Origin: Streptomyces sp. NBC_01775 | GTDB taxonomy: Bacteria; Actinomycetota; Actinomycetes; Streptomycetales; Streptomycetaceae | NCBI RefSeq assembly: GCF_035917675.1 | Contig: NZ_CP109104.1 | Location: 4,898,001-4,962,000 of the forward strand | Length of the DNA: 64,000 nucleotides | Reading direction: 5' to 3' | Shown: in pieces, positions 9,308 through 18,828 of the stretch | Layout: the number at the start of each line of letters is the position of its first letter | Numbering within the stretch: the stretch's first letter is position 1 | The notes under the pieces: generated by a model | The model's input: the letters and a program-made list of their open reading frames with translations, nothing else | Told to the model about the DNA's origin: nothing | Database searches by the model: none | Position numbers and translations under genes: made by a program

Positions 9308-9945
9308 GCCGACGAGGACCACCCGGCGGGCAGCGCGTACCGCAGCAGCGCGCGGGAGCCCAGACGGGCCCAGGGGAACGGCGCCTGGGCGGCGGCCGTC
9401 GCGGTCCCGTCGTCGAGGCGGACGGTCAGGTGTTCGTCCAGGTCCTCCGACGGCTGCGTCTCGGCTATGAGCAGTCCGCGTGGCGCGAGCAGCCCGGCGA
9501 CGCGTGCCAGGAGGGCGGCGGGGTCGCCGCCGATGCCGAGGTTGCCGTCCAGCAGCAGCACGCTGCCCCACCGGCCCTCGCCGGGCAGCGGGTCGAACAC
9601 CGAACGGCACAGCGCCGCGCCGCCGCCGCGCAGCGTGTGCGCGACCGCCGCCGCGCTCACATCGATGCCCAGCGCGCGCCTGCCCTGCGCGGTCAGCGCC
9701 GCCACCAGCCGCCCGGGGCCGCAGCCGGCGTCCAGCACCGCGCCCTCGCAGCGGCGCAGCGCCGACAGGTCGGCCGCGTCCGCGTCCGCGCACCACCGTT
9801 CGACATCGAGGGGCAGCAGGCGCCCGTCGTCGCTCCGGAGGCGGAGCGGGCCCTTCCCGGCGCGGAGCGCTTCCGCGTAGGGGTCGGCGCTGAGCGCGTC
9901 CGCGTACGGGTCGGCACCCCACGGCGCCCACGTCGTGGTCGTCAT
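9259..9945 (-). CDS. Class I SAM-dependent methyltransferase
   Basis: The 228-residue product has a Rossmann-fold SAM site (AVLDAGCGPGRLVAAL), an acidic second strand (ALGIDVSAAAV), a fourth-strand region (SVLLLDGNLGIGGDP) and LLAPRGLLIAETQP. The acceptor is unknown. It is the last of three same-strand genes, GT2, TIGR04282-like protein and methyltransferase, joined by 4-base overlaps: its ATG at 9945 overlaps the stop of the preceding gene. This argues for one operon and a joint role, perhaps modification of a small glycoconjugate or cell-surface sugar. A homologous block is, I believe, common in Streptomyces, but no function is known to me. Confidence 0.88.
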   Translation of the reverse strand: MTTTTWAPWGADPYADALSADPYAEALRAGKGPLRLRSDDGRLLPLDVERWCADADAADLSALRRCEGAVLDAGCGPGRLVAALTAQGRRALGIDVSAAAVAHTLRGGGAALCRSVFDPLPGEGRWGSVLLLDGNLGIGGDPAALLARVAGLLAPRGLLIAETQPSEDLDEHLTVRLDDGTATAAAQAPFPWARLGSRALLRYALPAGWSSSAQWSVGERSFLALRRP

Positions 9946-10682
9946 CGCACGCCCTCGGGAAGCGGCGCCAGGCGGCCGGGGGGCCGGTCGCCGAGACGGG
10001 CGGCCACCTTCGCCGCGAACCTGCCGTGCGGGGCGCGGGCCGCGACGTGCAGCGCGTCGGCGGCCGTGTCCACGTCGCGCAGCGCGGGCAGTTCCCGCAC
10101 GCGCAGCCCCGCGCCGGTCAGCCGGGCGCGCTGGGCCGCGCCGGTCGTGGGTGTGGACATCGGGACGCCGCGCAGCAGCGCGGGGTCGGGGGCCGCCAGG
10201 CCGAGCGCCCAGAAGCCGCCGTCCTCGGCCGGGCCGAACCAGGCGTCGCAGCCGCGCCACCCGCCGGGCCCGAGCGCGGGGGCGAGCAGTGCGGGGGTGA
10301 GCTGGGGGGTGTCCATGCCGACCAGCAGCGCGGGCCCCGCGCCGCAGCCGCCGAATGCCGCCGCCAGCCGCTCGTCGAGCCCGCCCGCGCACTGCGGCAC
10401 CACCTCGAACCCGGCCGGCAGCCAGGGTCCGGGCCGCCCGTCGAGCACGAGGATCCGGCGGCGCGCCGGCAGGGCCAGTACGGCGTCGAGGGTGTCGCGC
10501 AGCGCGGCCTCCGCCAACTCCGCCGCCTCCCGCGGTGTGCAGGGCGGGGTGAGCCGGGTCTTGACGCGGCCGGGGACGGGCTCCTTGGCGATGACGAGCA
10601 GGGCGGTCGGCCCGGCCGGCCCGGTCGGCCCCTGGCGGCCCGCGTGTTCGGTCGGCCCCTGGCGGCCCGCGTGCCCGGTCAC
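9942..10682 (-). CDS. TIGR04282/DUF2064 family glycosyltransferase-like protein
   Basis: The 246-residue protein contains IAKEPVPGRVKTRL, the characteristic nucleotide-binding opening of DUF2064/TIGR04282 proteins, followed by LLVGMDTPQLTP and EDGGFWALGL. These motifs place it in the GT-A-like nucleotidyl/glycosyltransferase superfamily, next to CofC-type guanylyltransferases. The TIGR04282 family is named from arsenosugar-associated operons, but most members occur without arsenic genes, as here. The GTG start at 10682 overlaps the stop of the GT2 gene upstream. The first 25 residues contain a duplicated HAGRQGPT motif encoded by a 27-bp direct repeat and are probably dispensable. Confidence 0.85.
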   Translation of the reverse strand: MTGHAGRQGPTEHAGRQGPTGPAGPTALLVIAKEPVPGRVKTRLTPPCTPREAAELAEAALRDTLDAVLALPARRRILVLDGRPGPWLPAGFEVVPQCAGGLDERLAAAFGGCGAGPALLVGMDTPQLTPALLAPALGPGGWRGCDAWFGPAEDGGFWALGLAAPDPALLRGVPMSTPTTGAAQRARLTGAGLRVRELPALRDVDTAADALHVAARAPHGRFAAKVAARLGDRPPGRLAPLPEGVR

Positions 10683-11467
10683 TTCCCGGCCTCCGCCGCG
10701 CGCGTGCCGGGGCGGTCGGTGAGCTTCCGCCCACTGCCGGGTGACCCACTGCCGGGTGACCCACTGCCGGTCGACCCGCCGCCGGGTGGCTCGTTGAGGA
10801 CGGCGCGCATGTCGCGGACCGCGTGCCAGGTGCCCCGCCAGGTGCCGGTGACCTTGGACTTGCCGGTGCGGGGACGGTACGGCACGTCCCGCTCCTCGAT
10901 GCGCCAGCCCGCGTCGGCGGCGCGGACGACCATCTGGAGCGGGTAGCCGCTGCGGCGGTCGGTGAGGCCGAGGGCGAGCAGCGCCTCGCGGCGGGCGGCG
11001 CGCAGCGGGCCCAGGTCGCGCAGCCGCACGCCGGTGCGGGCGCGCAGCATGCGGGAGAGAGCCAGATTCCCGGCGCGCGCGTGCGCGGGCCACGCCCGCG
11101 CCGTCTGCGGGCGCCTGCGCCCCAGGACGAGGTCGCTGCCGCCGCCGCGCACCGTCTCCACGAACGGCGCGAGCAAAGCGGGGTCCAGCGAGGCGTCGCA
11201 GTCGCAGAAGCAGACGATGTCCGCCTCGGCGGCGAGCAGCCCCGCGTGGCAGGCGGCGCCGAAGCCCCGGCGCGGCTCGTGCACGACGGTCGCGCCCAGT
11301 GCGCGCGCGGTTTCGGCCGAGCCGTCTGAGGAGCCGTTGTCCACGACGAGCGCCCGCCAGCCGGGCGGGATCCGTTCCAGTACCCAGGGCAGTGCTCCGG
11401 CCTCGTCGAGACACGGCAGGACGACATCCACGGAGACGGAAGAGGGGAGGGGTGTAGGAGCGATCAC
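10679..11467 (-). CDS. Family 2 glycosyltransferase
   Basis: The 262-residue protein begins at GTG 11467 and has the GT2 nucleotide-binding fold: VDVVLPCLDEAGALPWVLE, LVVDNGSSDGSAE, and an acidic motif in VCFCDCDASLDP that replaces the usual DxD. A middle RRSGYPLQMVVRA segment is typical of bacterial polyprenol-phosphate or hopanoid-type GT2 enzymes. There are no transmembrane helices, so it acts at the cytoplasmic face. Its C-terminus carries Gly-Ser-Pro repeats (GSGSPGSGSP) encoded by a short tandem repeat at about 10735-10790. It is the first gene of the three-gene operon and is divergent from the two-component system 122 bp away. Confidence 0.9.
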   Translation of the reverse strand: MIAPTPLPSSVSVDVVLPCLDEAGALPWVLERIPPGWRALVVDNGSSDGSAETARALGATVVHEPRRGFGAACHAGLLAAEADIVCFCDCDASLDPALLAPFVETVRGGGSDLVLGRRRPQTARAWPAHARAGNLALSRMLRARTGVRLRDLGPLRAARREALLALGLTDRRSGYPLQMVVRAADAGWRIEERDVPYRPRTGKSKVTGTWRGTWHAVRDMRAVLNEPPGGGSTGSGSPGSGSPGSGRKLTDRPGTRAAEAGK

Positions 11468-11589
11468 GCGCTCACCCTACGAAGCAAAAAGCCACATTCC
11501 GGACTTCAGGTCCTTACGAAACGCGGACGTCGCGCCCGTCGGCCGCCGCACCCCCGCCGGGTCCGCCCGCGCGGTGCCACGCTGGGTGT

Positions 11590-12357
11590 ATGCAGACACC
11601 GCCTTCCGGCCGCGTCCTGGTCGTGGACGACGACCCCACCGTCGCCGAGGTCGTCGCCGGATACCTCGACCGCGCGGGCTACGCCGTCGACCGCGCCGAG
11701 ACCGGCCCGGACGCGCTGGAGCGCGCCGCGGCCCACCGGCCCGACCTCGTCGTCCTGGACCTGATGCTGCCCGGCATCGATGGCCTGGAGGTGTGCCGCA
11801 GGCTGCGCGCCTCGGGCCCGGTGCCGGTCATCATGCTCACCGCGCTCGGCGACGAGGGCGACCGGGTGCTCGGCCTGGAGGTCGGGGCCGATGACTACGT
11901 CACCAAGCCCTTCAGCCCTCGCGAACTCGTCCTGCGCGTCGAGTCGGTCCTGCGCCGCAGCCGCCCTCCCCGGCCCGGGGACGGCGGTGGGCCCGGGGAC
12001 GGCGGTGTGCTGCGCGTCGCCGGGCTCACCGTCGACCCCACGGCCAGGTCCGCCGCCAAGGACGGGGCCGAGCTCGCCCTCACCGTGCGGGAGTTCGACC
12101 TGCTGGTGTTCCTGCTGCGGCACCCGGCGCGGGCCTTCGGCCGGGAGGAGCTGATGCACGAGGTGTGGGGCTGGGACTTCGGCGACCTGTCGACCGTCAC
12201 CGTGCACGTACGACGGCTGCGCGCGAAGGTCGAGGAGGACCCGGCGCGGCCCCGGCTGATCCAGACCGTGTGGGGCGTGGGCTACCGCCTGGACCCGGAC
12301 CCGGATATCCACTTGGACCACCAGGGGCCCCGGCCCGCCGCCGCAGAGGGGGCCTGA
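11590..12357 (+). CDS. OmpR/PhoB-type response regulator
   Basis: The 255-residue protein has a receiver domain with the acidic cluster VVDDDP, phosphoacceptor Asp57 (VVLDLMLPG), the Thr in IMLTAL and Lys106 (YVTKPFS). A Gly/Asp/Pro-rich linker of about 20 residues leads to an OmpR winged helix (EFDLLVFLLRHPARAFGRE, then VHVRRLRAKVE and VWGVGYRLD). It is followed after 5 bp by a histidine kinase gene, so the two form a two-component system. The divergent glycosyltransferase operon 122 bp upstream is the obvious candidate target. Confidence 0.95.
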   Translation: MQTPPSGRVLVVDDDPTVAEVVAGYLDRAGYAVDRAETGPDALERAAAHRPDLVVLDLMLPGIDGLEVCRRLRASGPVPVIMLTALGDEGDRVLGLEVGADDYVTKPFSPRELVLRVESVLRRSRPPRPGDGGGPGDGGVLRVAGLTVDPTARSAAKDGAELALTVREFDLLVFLLRHPARAFGREELMHEVWGWDFGDLSTVTVHVRRLRAKVEEDPARPRLIQTVWGVGYRLDPDPDIHLDHQGPRPAAAEGA

Positions 12358-12362
12358 GCGCC

Positions 12363-13553
12363 GTGCGCGACATGCTGCTCATCGCCCTGTTCGCGTTCCT
12401 CGGCGCCGCCGCTGCCGGGCTGCTCGGCGCGCTGGCGCTGCGCGCGCTGCGCCACCGCTCGCTCGTGGTGGCGCTGACGGTCGTCTCCACGGTCGCCGTC
12501 ACCGCCATGTTCTCGGGGACGCTGGCCGTCGCGTGGGCGATGTTCCTCTCCCGCCACGACCTGTTCGTCGTCACCACCGTCGTCGCCATGGCGGCCGTGG
12601 TCTCGCTGGCCACCGCGCTGCTGCTGGGCCGCTGGGTGGCCGCGCGCAGCGACGCGCTGACCCGGGCCACCCGCTCCTTCGGGGACGGCGGCAGCTTCAC
12701 GGCGCCGGACGGCGGACTGCTGGCCGAGCCCGCCGAGCTGGCCGCGCTCACCCGGGAGCTGGCCGCCACCAGCGAGAAGCTGGCCGCCTCCCGGGATCGC
12801 GAACGGGCGCTGGAGACCTCGCGGCGCGAGCTGGTCGCCTGGATCTCGCACGATCTGCGCACCCCGCTGGCCGGGCTGCGCGCCCTGTCCGAGGCGCTGG
12901 AGGACGGCATGGTGGCCGACACCGGGCGCAGCCTGCGGCAGATGCGTACGGAGGTGGAGCGGCTCAACTCCATGGTCGGCGACCTGTTCGAACTGTCCCG
13001 CATCCACGCGGGCGCGCTCGCGCTGGCCCCGCACCGTGTCTCGGTGCCCGAGCTGGTCGACGAGGCGCTCGCGGGTGCCGACCCGCTGGCCAGACAGAGC
13101 GGCGTACGTCTGGTGGGCACCGCCGTCGCTCCCCTGCCCGTCGAGGTCGACCCGCGCGAGATGACCAGGGTGCTGGGCAACCTGTTGATCAACGCCATCC
13201 GCCGCACCCCGGCCGACGGCACGGTCGCCGTGGCGGCCCACCGCCGCGATGCAGGGGAGGACGGGTACGACGGGGGCGCCGGGACCGGCGGGCCCGGCGG
13301 GGGCACAGTCGTCCTGTCGGTCACCGACGGCTGCGGCGGCATTCCCGAGGAGGACCTGCCGCGCGTGTTCGAGACCGGCTGGCGCGGCACCCACGCCCGC
13401 ACGCCCCCGGGCGCCGGGCTGGGCCTGGCCATCGTCCGGGGCATCGTCGAGGCGCACCGGGGGACCGCCGCCGTGCGCAACGTCAGCGGCGGGTGCTGCT
13501 TCGAACTGACCCTGCCGCTCGCCGCCCCGGCCGCCCCGGTTCCCGCCTCGTAG
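12363..13553 (+). CDS. Sensor histidine kinase partnered with the OmpR regulator
   Basis: The 396-residue protein starts at GTG 12363, 5 bp after the regulator stop. Three hydrophobic helices in the first 100 residues with very short loops suggest an intramembrane-sensing kinase without a large external domain. A short HAMP-like or coiled segment follows, then the dimerisation helix with His163 (AWISHDLRTPLAG), the N box NLLINAI, the G1 region SVTDGCGGIPEEDL and the G2 region GAGLGLAIVRGIVEAHRG. All residues needed for ATP binding and autophosphorylation are present. The N box ends in RRTP where RHTP is more usual. The signal is unknown. Confidence 0.94.
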   Translation: MRDMLLIALFAFLGAAAAGLLGALALRALRHRSLVVALTVVSTVAVTAMFSGTLAVAWAMFLSRHDLFVVTTVVAMAAVVSLATALLLGRWVAARSDALTRATRSFGDGGSFTAPDGGLLAEPAELAALTRELAATSEKLAASRDRERALETSRRELVAWISHDLRTPLAGLRALSEALEDGMVADTGRSLRQMRTEVERLNSMVGDLFELSRIHAGALALAPHRVSVPELVDEALAGADPLARQSGVRLVGTAVAPLPVEVDPREMTRVLGNLLINAIRRTPADGTVAVAAHRRDAGEDGYDGGAGTGGPGGGTVVLSVTDGCGGIPEEDLPRVFETGWRGTHARTPPGAGLGLAIVRGIVEAHRGTAAVRNVSGGCCFELTLPLAAPAAPVPAS

Positions 13554-13621
13554 CGACCCTCAGCGGCCCTCGGCTCTCGGGGCGGGTTGCACGTCGCTCA
13601 GGCGCTGCTGTGCGCCGGGGC

Positions 13622-14737
13622 TCAGGCGTCGCTGTGTGCCGGGGTGCGCATCCGTGCCGTCGCGAAGTCCCGTACGCCCTCCTCGAAGGGGACCCGCGCC
13701 CGCCAGCCCAGTTCGCGGGCGACGCGCGCCGAGGACGCCGTGATGTGGCGGACGTCGCCGAGGCGGAACTCCCCCGTGACGACCGGCGCCGGGCCCCCGT
13801 ACGCGTCGGCCAGCGCCTGGGCCATCTCGCCGACCGTGTGGGGGTGTCCGCTGCCGGTGTTGTAGGCGGCGAACGAGCCGGGGGCGCGGGCCTCCCCGGC
13901 GCGCAGCGCCTCGAGTGCGACGAGGTTGGCGTCCGCGATGTCGCGTACGTGCACGAAGTCGCGCCGCTGCCCGCCGTCTTCGAAGACGGCGGGTGCCTCG
14001 CCCCTGGCCAGCGCCGAGCGGAAGAAGGAGGCGACGCCCGCGTACGGGGTGTCGCGGGGCATCCCGGGCCCGTAGACGTTGTGGTAGCGCAGCGACAGCG
14101 CCCTGCCGCCCGTCGCACGGGCCCAGACAGCGGCCAGGTGCTCTTGCGCGAGCTTTGTCGCCGCGTAGGTGTTGCGCGGGTCGGCGGGCGCGTCCTCACC
14201 GACCAGGCCGGGCCGCAGCGGCGCCCCGCACTCGGGGCACGGCGGCTCGAAGTGCCCCTCGCGCAGCGCCTCCACGGCCCGCGGGCCAGGCCGGACGAGG
14301 CCGTGCGCGGGGCACTCGTAGCGGCCCTCGCCGTAGACGACCATCGAGCCGGCGAGTACGAGGTCGCGGACCCCGGCCCGCTCCATCGCCGCCAGCAGGA
14401 CGGCGCTGCCCAGGTCGTTGCAGCCGACGTAGTCCGGCGCCTCGGCGAAGTCCTTGCCCAGGCCGACCATCGCGGCCTGGTGGCACACCGCGTCCACGCC
14501 GCGCAGCGCCTCGGCGACGGCCTCCGCGTCGCGCACGTCCCCGACGTGGAGCCGGGCAACCGGCGTGGGGGCAGGGGCCCCGGCGTCAGCCGGGTGCGTG
14601 TCGCCCGTGGGCGCGCCGGCCGGGTGCGCGGCGGGCAGCAGCGCGTCGAGCACCACCGCCTCGTGGCCCGCGGCTGCCAGCGTCCGGACGATCTGAGAAC
14701 CGATGAAACCGGCGCCGCCGGTGACGAGTACGCGCAT
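13622..14737 (-). CDS. NAD-dependent sugar-nucleotide epimerase with a cysteine-rich insert
   Basis: The 371-residue extended SDR protein has the NAD-binding motif VTGGAGFIGS, a catalytic Ser-Tyr-Lys set (LAGSMVVYGEG, then NTYAATK) and the downstream VYGPGMPRDTPYAGV region. Between the Ser region and the Tyr there is an insert with YECPAH and PPCPECGAP, a probable zinc ribbon. This insert is typical of the epimerase group that includes dTDP-L-rhamnose 4-epimerase-like proteins. I infer a sugar nucleotide substrate, not which one. It converges with the histidine kinase gene and may feed the neighbouring glycosyltransferases. Confidence 0.88.
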   Translation of the reverse strand: MRVLVTGGAGFIGSQIVRTLAAAGHEAVVLDALLPAAHPAGAPTGDTHPADAGAPAPTPVARLHVGDVRDAEAVAEALRGVDAVCHQAAMVGLGKDFAEAPDYVGCNDLGSAVLLAAMERAGVRDLVLAGSMVVYGEGRYECPAHGLVRPGPRAVEALREGHFEPPCPECGAPLRPGLVGEDAPADPRNTYAATKLAQEHLAAVWARATGGRALSLRYHNVYGPGMPRDTPYAGVASFFRSALARGEAPAVFEDGGQRRDFVHVRDIADANLVALEALRAGEARAPGSFAAYNTGSGHPHTVGEMAQALADAYGGPAPVVTGEFRLGDVRHITASSARVARELGWRARVPFEEGVRDFATARMRTPAHSDA

Positions 14738-14985
14738 ACGGCCACGCTAGGCGCGCGGCGCCGCCGCGCGGGGGCTCCCGCCGGCCGTGTCACCGGTCCG
14801 TAAGAACCTCGGAACCGGGTACCTGGCCGTGCCTCGACGCCGCGCAGGGCCGGTTCCTCCCTGCCCCGCCGGGCGGGGCTTCCTCTGCGGGTCCGCGACA
14901 CCCTCTACTGACACGCCGGCCCGCGAAGAGGCACGTCCGATTGCCGATGGTTCTGCCGACCCAAGGTCGCGATACGTGCTGCCGA

Positions 14986-15570
14986 CTATGGTCGGCGCCC
15001 CACGTAGCCGGCCAGCCGGGTGTAGATGTCGGCGTCGTCGGGCACCGGTACGACCGGGCCGAATGGGCCCTGCTCGCTGCGGGCCTCCGGCGGCGCGAAC
15101 TCCGAGAATGCCTTGAGCGCCCGCACGGCAAGGTCGGGGTCGAGTTCGGCGAGCCGCCGGGTGGCACAGGCGAGGTCCCAGGAATGAACCGTGAACTCGT
15201 GGGTGTAGGCATCGAGAGCAGTCCGGCCGGGCAGCGTGGCCCACGGTAGCTCTACCATTCGGTCGAGCTTCTCGTCATCGGCCCACACCCGCTCGACCTC
15301 GCTACGGGCCCGGGCGAATGCGCTTGCCCAGCCGTCATCGGCTATGCCGTCGATCACATCGGGGACGTCGCGCGCATCGCCTCCGGTGCCGACACGGGCG
15401 AGCTTGTGCAGCACGGAGACTATGTGCCCGAGCAGTGCGCGAACGTCGTAATCGGCACAGGGAGTGCTGCTGCTCAGCTCATCGGGACTTACCGCCGCGA
15501 CCTGCTTCCCGGCTTGATCAAGTGCCCTGGCGAAGATCGGACGCGGGTCATGGGCCAGTTCAGTTGTCAT
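14986..15570 (-). CDS. TIGR03086 family mycothiol-dependent-maleylpyruvate-isomerase-like protein
   Basis: The 194-residue protein starts at ATG 15570 with a CCTCCC complement (GGGAGG site) just upstream. It has the DinB/MDMPI-like four-helix layout: LSSSTPCADYDVRALLGHI near the N-terminus, then HEFTVHSWDLACATRR in the third helix. The spaced His residues are the usual metal ligands. TIGR03086 members are metal-binding proteins linked to mycothiol-dependent chemistry, but most have no known reaction. A small perfect hairpin (GCCGAC-TATG-GTCGGC, 14981-14996) overlaps its stop codon. Confidence 0.88.
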   Translation of the reverse strand: MTTELAHDPRPIFARALDQAGKQVAAVSPDELSSSTPCADYDVRALLGHIVSVLHKLARVGTGGDARDVPDVIDGIADDGWASAFARARSEVERVWADDEKLDRMVELPWATLPGRTALDAYTHEFTVHSWDLACATRRLAELDPDLAVRALKAFSEFAPPEARSEQGPFGPVVPVPDDADIYTRLAGYVGRRP

Positions 15571-15931
15571 GATGGGGAGGCTACAAGGACCCACCGACAG
15601 GCCGGACAACTGAAGTGATGGGTCCCTGCCAGTGGTCCGGTACCCGCCGTCGACCGTACGTTCCAACGCGCTCAAGCCAACGCGCTCAAGAGGCAGATGT
15701 TCAACCGGCCCACTTCCCGCTCCTCGTCACAGTCACAGCGATGACGGACCGCTCGCCCAGAGCCTGTTCGACCGCGAACCCGCCGTACTCGTAAAGATCC
15801 TTATCTCCGCGAGAAACGGACAGCTGGGAAAGCGAGAAGCACCGACGACGCAACGTGGTTGTCCGCGCCCGCGGGGCTGTCCACCGGGCGAGGGTGGTCC
15901 CGTGCTCATCCTCGGCGGGGGCCGCGACCCA
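15571..15931 (+). other. Gene-poor intergenic stretch with a 14-bp tandem duplication
   Basis: No frame here has convincing coding character. It contains a perfect tandem pair of CCAACGCGCTCAAG (15663-15676 and 15677-15690). It serves as the upstream region of the TIGR03086 gene and the downstream region of the TetR gene. A plus-strand stretch at about 15735-15850 (reading AQSLFDREPAVLVKI) might be a decayed coding fragment, but I cannot place it. Confidence 0.5.
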
Positions 15932-16621
15932 TCACGCCGACCCACCGGGCGCGGCCCGGTACGCGCCCGCCCGCGCCGCCTCGTACGCCGCCTCCGCCGC
16001 GCGGGTCGCCGACGGCTCGTCCAGGGTGTCGCCGGTGGTGAGGAGGCGGTAATAGAGGGGGGCCGAGACGGCGCGGATGACCTCTTCCGGGTCCGTGCCG
16101 GGCGGGATCTCGCCCCGGGCCAGCGCCTGGTGGACGCACGGCACCCACTCCTCGACCCGGACCGCGTAGAAGCGGTGCAGCGCGTCGGCGGCCTTCTCGT
16201 CGCAGGTCGCCGCGGCGATCACCGCCTTGAACAGGGCGCCTTGGCGGGGGTCTGCCAGGGTGCGCCGTACCAGCGCGGCGTTGGCCTTCAAGTCGCCCAG
16301 GAGCGTGCCGGTTTCCGTGCGGGGGAGGGACTGTTCGGCCATGTCGGCGAGCAGGTCGGCCAGGAGCGCGGTGACCGTTCCCCAGCGGCGGTAGACGGTC
16401 GTCTTGCCGACGCCTGCCAGTCGGGCGACCTCGGCGAGGTCGAGGTGTGCGAAGCCGCGCTCGGCCAGCGCGTCCCCCGCGGCGCGCAGTACGGCCTCCC
16501 GCACCCGCGCCGTACGGCCCCCGGGGCGCACGGTGCCAACCCCTGTTCCAGCCGCCCCTGTTCCAGCCGCCCCCGCCCCGGCCGCCCCCGTGGCGGTCCG
16601 GTCCTCCCGCTCGCTTCCCAT
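15932..16621 (-). CDS. TetR family repressor, divergent from an aldo-keto reductase
   Basis: The 229-residue protein has an N-terminal Ala/Gly/Thr-rich tail of about 35 residues and then a TetR helix-turn-helix (AERGFAHLDLAEVARLAG, VGKTTVYRRWG). The C-terminal domain includes LADPRQGALFKAVIAA and is typical of TetR ligand domains with a C-terminal TetR_C-like fold. It is transcribed away from the aldo-keto reductase gene 99 bp off. The shared gap holds a perfect 8+8 inverted repeat (16677-16698), and a half site TAACGGG abuts its own start codon. It therefore very likely represses the reductase and itself. Confidence 0.93.
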   Translation of the reverse strand: MGSEREDRTATGAAGAGAAGTGAAGTGVGTVRPGGRTARVREAVLRAAGDALAERGFAHLDLAEVARLAGVGKTTVYRRWGTVTALLADLLADMAEQSLPRTETGTLLGDLKANAALVRRTLADPRQGALFKAVIAAATCDEKAADALHRFYAVRVEEWVPCVHQALARGEIPPGTDPEEVIRAVSAPLYYRLLTTGDTLDEPSATRAAEAAYEAARAGAYRAAPGGSA

Positions 16622-16676
16622 AACGGGTCTCCAGTTCCTTTAAGTCGCGGCTTCTGTTAGCGTCGCCCTCACATCT

Positions 16677-16698
16677 TAACGGGAATGCAGTCCCGTTA
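16677..16698. promoter_or_regulatory. Probable TetR operator
   Basis: The inverted repeat TAACGGGA-ATGCAG-TCCCGTTA has perfect 8-bp arms and lies 22 bp before the reductase ATG. A further TAACGGG half site is at 16621-16627, over the TetR start codon. The size and position suit a TetR dimer site blocking the reductase promoter or ribosome site. Confidence 0.75.
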
Positions 16699-16720
16699 GA
16701 CCACTTGGGAGGGAACCATC

Positions 16721-17779
<1,059 letters not shown>

Positions 17780-17795
17780 AGCGGGCCCCCGAAGG

Positions 17796-17922
17796 CCCCA
17801 AAGGGGCGCGGGGAACTGCGCGACAAGCCCATACGCACCCGCACTCTGCAAAACACAGGCAGCGGCACCCCCTGCTCAGCACCAAGAAAGAGCGCAACAG
17901 AAGGATCCGCCGGACAAGCCGG
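17796..17922. repeat. Streptomyces intergenic repeat, copy A
   Basis: About 127 bp closely matching 25149-25274. It begins CCCCAAAGGGGCGCGGGG, continues through GCGCGACAAGCCC and CACCCCCTGCTCAGCACC, and ends GGATCCGCCGGACAAGCCGG. The first part can fold into a stem. A fragment of it (GCTCAGCACCAAGAA) recurs at 17936-17950, where it supplies the last codons and stop of the next gene. Confidence 0.8.
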
Positions 17923-17937
17923 CCCGGAGGGCACCGC

Positions 17938-18741
17938 TCAGCACCAAGAAGGAGGCAGGAACCGGCCGTGCAGGAAGCCGAGGACGAGGGGGGTGGCGAG
18001 GTGGGCGAACTCCTCGAAGTACGCGTGCCGGGCGCCGGGGATCAGGCGCAGCTCGGCCTCGGGCACCCGCCCGGCCAGCAGCGGCGCGTTCGCCGTCGGG
18101 TTGAACGCGTCGTCCGTGCCGTGCACCACGAGCGTGGGCGCCGTGATGCGGGGCAGCGCCTCCCACGCGTCGTGCTCCGCGCTCGCCCGCAGATGGCGGC
18201 GCCGCGCGTACCCCGGCATCGACGGGTCGCCCAGCGTGTGGAAGGGGCCGGGGTGCCGGGCCGAGTACGCGGGGGTGTACATCAGGTCGAGCAGCGCTTG
18301 CCGCGCCGCCTCCGGGTCGGGCTGTACGAGTGCCCGCCGCACCTCGGGGCCGCGCTCGATGCCGTGCGGCGCGCCCGGTGAGGTGCAGCCCAGCACGAGC
18401 CGGTCGACGCGCTCGGGCCGGTCGGCGGCGAGCCACTGGGCGATCCGGCCGCCCATCGACGTCCCGTAGACGTGGGCCCGCGCGATCCCCGCGTCGTCCA
18501 GGACGGCGAGCGCGTCGCGTGCGAAGGCGGGGGTGCTGTAGGTGTCGGTGTCGGGCCGGCCGCTCGCGCCCGTCCCCCGGTGGTCCATGACGACGGTGGT
18601 GAACTCCGCGGCGAAGTCCGCCCGCACCGGGTCCCACCAGCGGTGGTTGTTGGACTGCCCGCTCAGCAGCAGCAGCGGGGGCCCTGCGCCATGAACCTCG
18701 TAATACAGCGCGGTCCCGTCAGCCGCCGTCGCAAAGGGCAT
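17938..18741 (-). CDS. Alpha/beta hydrolase
   Basis: The 267-residue protein opens MPFATAADGTALYYEVHG and has the nucleophile elbow YGTSMGG (Ser at about residue 95), an acid residue in VVHGTDDAFNP and a final His in GARHAYFEE. That is a complete Ser-Asp-His triad of the esterase, lactonase or peroxidase group. The region after the sheet start (LSGQSNNHRWWD) replaces the usual HG oxyanion motif. The final residues (SWC) and stop are encoded by a stray piece of the adjacent intergenic repeat, suggesting that the original C-terminus was replaced. Confidence 0.88.
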   Translation of the reverse strand: MPFATAADGTALYYEVHGAGPPLLLLSGQSNNHRWWDPVRADFAAEFTTVVMDHRGTGASGRPDTDTYSTPAFARDALAVLDDAGIARAHVYGTSMGGRIAQWLAADRPERVDRLVLGCTSPGAPHGIERGPEVRRALVQPDPEAARQALLDLMYTPAYSARHPGPFHTLGDPSMPGYARRRHLRASAEHDAWEALPRITAPTLVVHGTDDAFNPTANAPLLAGRVPEAELRLIPGARHAYFEEFAHLATPLVLGFLHGRFLPPSWC

Positions 18742-18828
18742 GCCCCCACGCTCTCACGCTGCCGCCGACCCCTTCGCGCCCGGTCCCGGCACCCCGCTGG
18801 GCCCCACCCTTGATCCCCGTGCCCTCGG

